Assembly (NCBI GenBank): GCA_030616535.1 | Contig: JAUWXE010000012.1 | Coordinates: 1-17,504, forward strand | Reading direction: 5' to 3' | Source: Candidatus Aerophobota bacterium | GTDB lineage: Bacteria; Aerophobota; Aerophobia; Aerophobales; AE-B3A | DNA: 17,504 nt | Shown: positions 7,801 to 12,797 of the stretch, in pieces | Position numbering within the stretch: the first letter of the stretch is position 1 | Layout: every line of letters starts with the position of its first letter | Position numbers and translations under genes: made by a program | Notes under the pieces: generated by a model | What the model saw: the letters and a program-made list of their open reading frames with translations, nothing else | Told to the model about the DNA's origin: nothing | Database searches by the model: none

Positions 7801-8348
7801 GAAAATCGGTTCAGATGGTTCTTGTCTTATCCATAGTAGGTGTACTCTCCGGAGGGGCTCTGGTGGGAATATACCGCTATGCCCAGCCCCGAATAGAGGA
7901 AAATCGGAAAAAGGCCCTCAGAGCAGTTATTTTTGAGGTATTACCTGGGGGAAAGAGTTATGAGACTGTGGTGAAAGAAGGTAAAACGATTTATAAGGGA
8001 TTTGATTCTTCAGGACGGCTCATCGGATACGCCTTCACGGGAAAAGGGCCGGGATATCAGGGTACCATTGAGGTAATGATTGGTTTGGATCCTGAGTTCG
8101 AAAAAACCAAAGGAATAGAGATTCTGGAGTCGGTGGAGACCCCAGGCCTAGGAGCAAAGATCACCGGAAAATCCTTCCAGGATCAATTCAGGGATCTCGT
8201 AATCAGGCCCCTCGTTCAGCTCATTAAGGGTAAACCCCCCGAAAAGCCCAATCAAGTCCAGGCCATAACCGGGGCTACCATTAGCTCCCGGGCCGTGGTT
8301 GACATTTTAAATAAGACTATTAAAGAGGTAAGGGAAATATTGAAATAG
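7797..8348 (+). CDS. rnfG: RnfG-family FMN-binding subunit
   Basis: RnfG is a membrane-anchored protein with an extracytoplasmic FMN-binding domain; the FMN is attached to a threonine by the flavin transferase ApbE. The 183-residue product has one N-terminal membrane segment (about 6-27). It then has LPGG (49-52), YQGTIEVMIG, the characteristic ESVETPGLGAKI (111-122) and the flavinylation motif TGATISS (158-164), with Thr161 as the acceptor. The start is taken as the TTG at 7797, overlapping the rnfD stop by four bases; the ATG at 7815 would shorten the product by six residues and cannot be excluded. No apbE gene is in the window. A convergent acr3 gene follows, so rnfE, rnfA and rnfB do not. 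Confidence 0.93.
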   Translation: MRKSVQMVLVLSIVGVLSGGALVGIYRYAQPRIEENRKKALRAVIFEVLPGGKSYETVVKEGKTIYKGFDSSGRLIGYAFTGKGPGYQGTIEVMIGLDPEFEKTKGIEILESVETPGLGAKITGKSFQDQFRDLVIRPLVQLIKGKPPEKPNQVQAITGATISSRAVVDILNKTIKEVREILK

Positions 8349-8360
8349 ATTATCAGCTGG

Positions 8361-8408
8361 TTCCCTTCAGGGAAGAGTATTTTCTTCAGAATCAGTGAAT
8401 TTTAATTC
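8361..8408. terminator. Hairpins between convergent rnfG and acr3
   Basis: The 60-base gap between the converging genes holds two small dyads: TTCCC/GGGAA with a 4-base loop (8361-8374), and GAATT/AATTC (8397-8408). T-rich bases follow on the + strand. They may act as weak terminators for one or both strands; neither has a long stem with a clean T-tract. Confidence 0.35.
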
Positions 8409-9527
8409 TTAAATTTCCCTTCTTCCTAATGGGATAAATTCAGGTGCTCTTTTAAACCAGTTCCTGGTAGCAAGACATATCTTTACCAGCATAAGCATTA
8501 TGGGAACCTCAGCTAAAACTCCTACCACTGTGGCTAAAGATGAACCTGAGGCAAGGCCAAAGAGCATGGTAGAGGTGGCAATTGCTACCTCAAAATGGTT
8601 GGATGCTCCAATCATGGCAGCAGGAGCAGCATTTTCGTAGGTAAGGCCTAAAAGTTTTGCCAGAACATAACCTATGGCAAAGATGAAGCAGATCTGGACG
8701 AATAGAGGTATAGCAATAAGACCAATGCTCTGAGGATGTTTCAAGATGACCTCACCCTTAAGAGAAAAAAGAACAACTAACGTGACCAGAAGAGCCATAA
8801 TGGAGACTGTGGTGAGTTGGTGGATAAATTTCTCTTTAAACCACTTTATACCTTTTTTCTTAATAATCTGTTTACGAGAGAAATATCCCGCTAAAAGAGG
8901 AAGTCCCACATAGATTAGGACAGATAAAGCTATAGTTTGCCAGGGAATAGGCATCCTGTTAACTCCTAATAAGAACCCACCTAAGGGAGCGTATAAAAAG
9001 AGCATGGTCAAGGAGTTGATAGCTACCATAATCAAGGTAAGGCCATCATTTCCACGAGCAAGATAGGACCACATCAGGACCATTGCGGTGCAGGGGGCAA
9101 TTCCTAAAAGAATAGCGCCTGAGATATAGGAACGATAGAGTGGCACCTCCTGTCCTCGGATAATCTCTGTTCCTGGGATAAGGGGACGAAATAAAACTCC
9201 CAGAAAAAAAGAGGCAATAAAAAACATGGAAAACGGTTTTATAGCCCAATTGACAAATAAGGTTAATAGCACTGGCTTGGGGGTCTTTCCTGTTTTTATC
9301 ACCTGGGAAAAATCAATTTTAACCATAATTGGATACATCATAAAGAAAAGACAGATAGCAATAGGAATGGAAACCTGGGCTATGCTCATCTTATCCAGCC
9401 AAACAGAAAATGAGGGGAAGGTTCTTCCTATAAGGATTCCCACAATGATACACAGGGATACCCATCCGGTCAGGTATTTCTCAAATACACTAAGTTTTTT
9501 CTCCTGAACTTTTCTTTCGGAAGCCAT
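8409..9527 (-). CDS. acr3: ACR3-family arsenite efflux transporter
   Basis: ACR3 is a secondary transporter that expels arsenite across the cytoplasmic membrane using the proton-motive force. The 372-residue product has about ten membrane helices. It carries the ACR3 signature GIAPCTAMVLMWSYLARGN (142-160) with the functionally required Cys146, and GVLAEVPIMLMLVKI near the C-terminus with a conserved membrane glutamate. LFFMMYPIMVKIDF (60-73) and NHFEVAIATS are also typical of ACR3 and not of ArsB. A clear ribosome binding site (AAGGAGTG) precedes the ATG. The arsR stop lies 19 bases upstream, so the two form an operon. No arsenate reductase or methyltransferase gene is adjacent. Confidence 0.96.
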   Translation of the reverse strand: MASERKVQEKKLSVFEKYLTGWVSLCIIVGILIGRTFPSFSVWLDKMSIAQVSIPIAICLFFMMYPIMVKIDFSQVIKTGKTPKPVLLTLFVNWAIKPFSMFFIASFFLGVLFRPLIPGTEIIRGQEVPLYRSYISGAILLGIAPCTAMVLMWSYLARGNDGLTLIMVAINSLTMLFLYAPLGGFLLGVNRMPIPWQTIALSVLIYVGLPLLAGYFSRKQIIKKKGIKWFKEKFIHQLTTVSIMALLVTLVVLFSLKGEVILKHPQSIGLIAIPLFVQICFIFAIGYVLAKLLGLTYENAAPAAMIGASNHFEVAIATSTMLFGLASGSSLATVVGVLAEVPIMLMLVKICLATRNWFKRAPEFIPLGRREI

Positions 9528-9546
9528 TTTTCACTCCTTCTCACCT

Positions 9547-9909
9547 TCAGCAAGGAAGAGGACAATGTCCGGGTTCTCCTCTTTTGGATATAAGCTTTTT
9601 TATAAGTATTTTCTCTTTGGTGAGATAATCTCCTTTGTCTACCTTGTCCACAATGGTTTGAACAATTTTCCACAATGCCTTATCCGTTGTATCCCTGGCC
9701 ACAGAGTAAAATATCCATTTTCCCTCTCTCTTTGCCTCTATTATCCCTGTTGTTCTAAGAATTCTTAGATGATTGGAAATACGGGACTGGCTCATTTCCA
9801 GAGCTTCCATAAGCTCACATACGCAAAGTTCATTCTCTGCTAAAAGAGAGACTATCTTTAGCCTGACCTCATCGGATAAGATTTTCAAAATCTCCAGGAT
9901 TTTCTGCAT
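9547..9909 (-). CDS. arsR: ArsR-family arsenic-responsive repressor
   Basis: This is a small winged-helix repressor (120 residues) of the ArsR/SmtB family, expected to leave its operator when trivalent arsenic or antimony binds. The metal site of classic ArsR proteins is present as ELCVCEL (28-33), with Cys29 and Cys31 at the start of the DNA-recognition segment. The recognition helix is MSQSRISNHLRIL (39-51). An extra cysteine pair sits in the C-terminal tail HCPLPC (Cys116, Cys120), which could add a third ligand or a second site. The gene precedes acr3 and has an operator-like dyad overlapping its promoter, so autoregulation of arsR-acr3 is expected. The ribosome binding site is weak. Confidence 0.95.
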   Translation of the reverse strand: MQKILEILKILSDEVRLKIVSLLAENELCVCELMEALEMSQSRISNHLRILRTTGIIEAKREGKWIFYSVARDTTDKALWKIVQTIVDKVDKGDYLTKEKILIKKLISKRGEPGHCPLPC

Positions 9910-9918
9910 TACATCACC

Positions 9919-9943
9919 ATATCATGTTACTATGATATATCAT
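9919..9943. promoter_or_regulatory. Probable ArsR operator
   Basis: ATATCAT (9919-9925) and ATGATAT (9932-9938) form a perfect 7-base inverted repeat with a 6-base spacer. A third copy of the half-site gives a perfect 12-base palindrome, ATGATATATCAT (9932-9943). The sites overlap the -10 and start of arsR transcription. Assignment to ArsR rests on position and symmetry, not on a known consensus match. Confidence 0.6.
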
Positions 9944-9966
9944 ATTCAAATTTGCCTATCTGTCAA
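9939..9966 (-). promoter_or_regulatory. Promoter of the arsR-acr3 operon
   Basis: Read on the minus strand there is a perfect -35 TTGACA (9966-9961), a 16-base spacer and a -10 TATGAT (9944-9939). The start point would fall near 9932, about 23 bases before the arsR ATG. The operator-like repeats overlap the -10 and start point, the usual arrangement for ArsR repression. Confidence 0.7.
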
Positions 9967-10023
9967 CTCTTTTTGGGTTGTCGTCTACGAAGAATTTGGC
10001 AGTGTCCAGTTATACTCAAGAAG

Positions 10024-10051
10024 TTGACAAGCTGGGTGAATGAACTATATT
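10024..10051 (+). promoter_or_regulatory. Promoter of rseC-like gene, divergent from arsR
   Basis: A perfect -35 TTGACA (10024-10029) is followed after 16 bases by the -10 TATATT (10046-10051). The predicted start near 10058 leaves a short leader with an AGGGGG ribosome binding site (10075-10080), six bases before a TTG at 10087. This arrangement fixes the preferred start of the downstream gene. Confidence 0.65.
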
Positions 10052-10086
10052 TACTTAAGAATAGAAGTTTATGTAGGGGGCCTGGA

Positions 10087-10533
10087 TTGCAGAAAGAAAG
10101 AGAAGGAGAGTGGGGATTAGTTACCACTATTTCTCCTGGAAAAGCAAAGGTGAGGCTGGAGCGAAAATCATTATGTGACAAATGTGGGATTTGTTCAGGG
10201 TGGGGAAAAGATTTTATGTTGATGGAGGTGAATAACTTGAAGGGAGCCAGGGTAGGGGATAAAGTTAGAATTGAGACCCCGCCCGGGAAAGTTGTTAAAA
10301 TATCCTTTATGGTATTTATGATACCTTTACTCGGCTTATTTGTTGGCATTTTTTCAGGATACCTGCTCTCCGGATGGCTGGGTCTACGGTCTTGGTGGCA
10401 GGCTGGGTTGGGCATCGCTTTCTTTCTTCTTGGTTTTCTCGGAGTTCACTGGTACGACAAAAAGACTCAAAGGGGTGAAGGTTATCTTCCCCGCATAGTT
10501 CAAATCGAAAGGAAGGAGCACGATATTGGTTGA
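10087..10533 (+). CDS. rseC: RseC/MucC-family SoxR-reducing system protein
   Basis: RseC is a small inner-membrane protein that in enterobacteria helps the Rsx (Rnf) complex reduce SoxR and also affects sigma-E signalling. The 148-residue product begins with an N-terminal soluble region (EGEWGLVTTISPGKAKVRLE) and the cysteine cluster C-x2-C-x2-C (residues 30, 33, 36), followed by a short conserved stretch ending VGDKVRIE. Two hydrophobic helices follow, roughly 70-92 and 98-116. I start it at the TTG at 10087 because promoter, ribosome binding site and RseC homology all agree. An open frame reaching back to 9952 would add 45 residues that overlap the promoter and look non-coding. Being near rnfDG supports a Rnf-linked role, but the arsenic genes lie between them. 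The 3' end overlaps the next gene by 8 bases. Confidence 0.85.
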   Translation: MQKEREGEWGLVTTISPGKAKVRLERKSLCDKCGICSGWGKDFMLMEVNNLKGARVGDKVRIETPPGKVVKISFMVFMIPLLGLFVGIFSGYLLSGWLGLRSWWQAGLGIAFFLLGFLGVHWYDKKTQRGEGYLPRIVQIERKEHDIG

Positions 10534-10747
10534 GATTTATTCCACAATCGATCTTCTAAAGGCCCGGTTGATTAAATCTTTGCTCGAGGATAACGGAATA
10601 AAGTGTATTCTGGCTGATGAGAACATGGCTTTGATCTATGGTACCTCCATTCCTTTTGGAGGGATCAAAATTCTGGTCCAGGAATCAGAAGAAGAAAAAG
10701 CCCGAATGCTCATTAGTTCGATTAAACCCTCATCTGCCAAGGAATAA
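10526..10747 (+). CDS. Small DUF2007-type protein
   Basis: The 73-residue product (VEIYSTIDLLKARLIKSLLE, then GIKCILADEN, then FGGIKILVQESEEEKARMLI) fits the DUF2007 family, small single-domain proteins with a ferredoxin-like alpha/beta fold. The family is named a putative signal-transducing domain, but no role is established. The TTG start at 10526 overlaps the rseC stop and has a strong ribosome binding site (GGAAGGAG) seven bases upstream, so it is translationally coupled to rseC. There is no membrane segment and no visible metal site; a single cysteine is present. Function is unknown. Confidence 0.8.
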   Translation: MVEIYSTIDLLKARLIKSLLEDNGIKCILADENMALIYGTSIPFGGIKILVQESEEEKARMLISSIKPSSAKE

Positions 10748-10836
10748 ACAAAACCAGATCTTGATTTCTCAGAAAGGTATTATTATTTAGAAGATTTATA
10801 CGCGTATCGAGGGACTTTCCCCGCAGGAGCCATCAT

Positions 10837-10968
10837 TTGAAAATAAAAATTGATCTATTAAAGATAATCAGAAAAATCAGACATAAAGGTAGAAGAGAAC
10901 AAGTATTTGCCAGCAAAGGGGCTTATGACCGTCAAAGAGACAAAAAGAAATGGGAAAAATTGCCATGA
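10837..10968 (+). CDS. Possible short ORF encoding a basic 43-residue peptide
   Basis: A TTG-initiated frame of 43 codons lies in the otherwise empty 283-base gap after the DUF2007 gene. A good ribosome binding site (AGGAG, 10825-10829) sits seven bases ahead of the start. The peptide is strongly basic: an amphipathic start (KIKIDLLKIIRKIR) is followed by KGRREQVFASKGAYDRQRD and a lysine-rich end. No membrane segment is present. I recognise no family. It could be a small nucleic-acid-binding protein or a chance frame in AT-rich DNA. The remainder of the gap holds only a 10-base palindrome (10798-10807) and nothing else I can support. Confidence 0.4.
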   Translation: MKIKIDLLKIIRKIRHKGRREQVFASKGAYDRQRDKKKWEKLP

Positions 10969-11030
10969 TTAGCCTGTGGGTTGAAGCTTTGGTTTGAAAA
11001 TCTAGTGATGTCAATTAAGGAGGTTATCCG

Positions 11031-11324
11031 ATGTGGTTTGGGGTAGTACTGGTGATTGTAGGAATTCTTCTTCTATTAAAGACTTTGGGAGTTCTCATAG
11101 CCGGAAATCTCTGGGGAATTTTTTGGGCATTAGTCCTGGTTGCAATTGGAGTCAGCATCATTACCCACCGAACCAAGTGGGGTCAACGGTGGGATTTTCT
11201 CTGGTGGCCTCAGCAGCATCACCGTCAAAAAGAGGCAGTGGAGGCTCTTAAGAGACGTTACGCTCGGGGAGAGATTACCAAAGAGGAATTTGAAAGAATG
11301 AAGCGGGATCTTTCTGAAGAATAA
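11031..11324 (+). CDS. Small membrane protein with C-terminal SHOCT domain
   Basis: The 97-residue product has two closely spaced hydrophobic segments (about 2-22 and 26-45, WFGVVLVIVGILLLLKTLG and LWGIFWALVLVAIGVSII), resembling the LiaI/LiaF-type membrane region. A charged linker follows, then a SHOCT domain at 70-97 (EALKRRYARGEITKEEFERM). SHOCT is a short helical domain found at the ends of many otherwise unrelated proteins; its role is thought to be oligomerisation. A perfect AAGGAGGT ribosome binding site (11017-11024) lies six bases before the ATG. The SHOCT tail is nearly identical to that of the next gene. Function is unknown; envelope-related sensing is a guess from membrane topology. 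Confidence 0.88.
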   Translation: MWFGVVLVIVGILLLLKTLGVLIAGNLWGIFWALVLVAIGVSIITHRTKWGQRWDFLWWPQQHHRQKEAVEALKRRYARGEITKEEFERMKRDLSEE

Positions 11325-11344
11325 AGAAAACCTAGGCCCGAAAG

Positions 11345-11408
11345 CTAGCCTTAAAACTATAAAACAAGGAGTCTTAAGAAGAATTGGGAAAGGACTCTTT
11401 TAGGCTAG
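11345..11408 (+). terminator. Two-tier hairpin between the SHOCT genes
   Basis: An outer stem CTAGCCT/AGGCTAG (11345-11351 with 11402-11408) encloses an inner stem AAGGAGTC/GACTCTTT (11366-11373 with 11393-11400), which has one G-U pair. The inner stem runs into TTTT. It could be a partial terminator or an mRNA processing structure that tunes expression of the second SHOCT gene. Confidence 0.4.
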
Positions 11409-11479
11409 AGGTCTTTTATGGAAACCCTTAAGCCAAGAGCCTCACCAGCATTACAGAGTATGGAAAAGGAGGATAGACT

Positions 11480-12385
11480 ATGGCTAATGGCATTCCTGAG
11501 CTAAGAAGGAGGAGAGAGACCGATCGCCGACTCTCTTTCGGTATCTACCTGGTAATTATTTTGATCCTGGTGGGTCTAATGATTGCCGTAGCTGCCTCAA
11601 TGGGAATCTACTGGGCCCATCGTATGCCCTGGAGGGCTCAATATCCCCTTGGTCCCTATCCTTACTTTGGTCCCTGGTTTCCACTTCACCTGGCTGGATG
11701 GATCATACCTATGGTGGCAATTGGAATTGCCCTGTCCATCGTCCACTGGTGGTACCAGTGGCAGCTATACAGCAGAAGAAATGATCACATCGAGCGAGCT
11801 AAGCGACTTAAGATGAGTCTTTCCCGCTGGCTGAGAGAAAAACACCAAATTGATCTGGCTGACTGGACCAGCTCCGACATGCAACTGAGTCTCCGGGAAC
11901 AACTTCGCAGCACCAGTTTTTTCGTTCTCTGGGTCGTTTTCAGTTATATCTTCGGCCTGGTGGGGTTCATCCTAACTCTGGTCTGCTGGTACTGGCTTAC
12001 TCTCGATTATGCTATTCACGAGCGGGGGGAACTAGAGTTTTTTCGCCGCGTATCCCAAAAACTAAAGGAAAAAGGAATCTCCTTTGATCCTGAGATTCTA
12101 CATCCGCTGATTCCCCGCAATATGGCCTTGTACATCGTGCTAATGATCATTCCCGGAGTCAATATGGTCTGGGGTATCTGGTGGTGCTATGTGCTCTTCC
12201 ACGATCCGAACCTTCATTTTGAGACTCATGAACACTGGGAGTTTCAACTGGAAAAGATCACCGGCGAGTCGGGTCCTTCGGTCACTCCCGAATCACCTCT
12301 GGAGATCCTTAAACGCCGTTACGCCCGGGGAGAGATCATCAAAGAAGATTTCGAGCGAATGAAGGAAGACCTTTCCGCCGAGTAA
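11480..12385 (+). CDS. Polytopic membrane protein with C-terminal SHOCT domain
   Basis: The 301-residue product has a basic N-terminus (RRRRETDRR at 9-17) and four likely membrane helices (about 20-45, 69-92, 146-172 and 214-240). A soluble loop at 95-145 contains a positively charged helix. The C-terminal SHOCT domain is at 274-301. The last 27 residues match those of the upstream small membrane protein at 22 positions. A strong ribosome binding site (AAGGAGGA, 11466-11473) precedes the ATG. Its codons look somewhat richer in G and C than the flanking genes by eye. No catalytic motif is visible and I do not recognise the membrane part; the function is unknown. A stop followed by about 30 bases leads to the HU promoter. 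Confidence 0.85.
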   Translation: MANGIPELRRRRETDRRLSFGIYLVIILILVGLMIAVAASMGIYWAHRMPWRAQYPLGPYPYFGPWFPLHLAGWIIPMVAIGIALSIVHWWYQWQLYSRRNDHIERAKRLKMSLSRWLREKHQIDLADWTSSDMQLSLREQLRSTSFFVLWVVFSYIFGLVGFILTLVCWYWLTLDYAIHERGELEFFRRVSQKLKEKGISFDPEILHPLIPRNMALYIVLMIIPGVNMVWGIWWCYVLFHDPNLHFETHEHWEFQLEKITGESGPSVTPESPLEILKRRYARGEIIKEDFERMKEDLSAE

Positions 12386-12413
12386 GGAAAATACAGCCTC
12401 TCGAAAAGACTTT

Positions 12414-12441
12414 TTGACACTCTTCACTTTTTCGCTAAAAT
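12414..12441 (+). promoter_or_regulatory. Promoter of the HU gene
   Basis: A perfect -35 TTGACA (12414-12419), a 16-base spacer and a -10 TAAAAT (12436-12441) lie just upstream of the HU gene. The start would be near 12448, followed by the strong ribosome binding site AAGGAGGA (12463-12470) and the ATG at 12476. Confidence 0.75.
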
Positions 12442-12475
12442 ACAAGCGAGCCAAAACTCACAAAGGAGGAAGGTA

Positions 12476-12748
12476 ATGAACAAAGCGAAATTAGTAGAGG
12501 AAGTAGCCGACCAGACAGGACTAACAAAGAAGGCGTCCAGGGAAGTGGTTGATGCAATAATCTCAGCTATAACCGACTCCCTGGTCAGAGAAGAAAGAGT
12601 TACTTTGGTCGGCTTCGGCACTTTTCAGGTTATGGAAAGAAAGGCAAGAAGAGGAAGGAACCCTCGAACAGGAAAAGAATTACAGATCCCGGCGAAGAAG
12701 GCCCCTAAATTTAAAGCAGGAAGAAGTTTAAGAGAAGCTGTGGAGTAA
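12476..12748 (+). CDS. hup: HU-family DNA-binding protein
   Basis: HU is an abundant dimeric nucleoid protein that bends and compacts DNA. The 90-residue product has the helical dimerisation half (KAKLVEEVADQTGL...VVDAIISAITDSL). It then has the GFGTF turn at 46-50 and the flexible DNA-binding arm with RNPRTG at 61-66, whose proline intercalates between base pairs. The C-terminal PKFKAGRSLREAV is typical. Length is normal for HU/IHF proteins; arm sequence and context fit HU, but a role as IHF-like partner cannot be separated by sequence alone. It has its own promoter and faces the permease gene convergently. Confidence 0.97.
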   Translation: MNKAKLVEEVADQTGLTKKASREVVDAIISAITDSLVREERVTLVGFGTFQVMERKARRGRNPRTGKELQIPAKKAPKFKAGRSLREAVE

Positions 12749-12756
12749 AAATACCA

Positions 12757-12791
12757 AGGGGTGTAATAAAAAAAACTATTATTCAACCTCT
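12757..12791. terminator. Weak dyad between convergent HU and permease genes
   Basis: The 49-base gap holds nested arms: AGGGGT (12757-12762) with ACCTCT (12786-12791, one wobble pair), and TAATA (12764-12768) with TATTA (12777-12781). An A8 run lies in the loop. This could terminate weakly; neither strand has a classical stem plus T-tract. Confidence 0.3.
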
Positions 12792-12797
12792 GAACTC

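Noticed and set aside
9952..10086. A 45-residue N-terminal extension of the RseC-like protein from the ATG at 9952.
   Set aside because: It covers the rseC promoter and part of the arsR promoter, has no ribosome binding site and does not resemble RseC N-termini.
10798..10807. Perfect 10-base palindrome ATACGCGTAT in the gap after the DUF2007 gene.
   Set aside because: It is a single short copy with no promoter clearly placed next to it; chance is enough to explain it.
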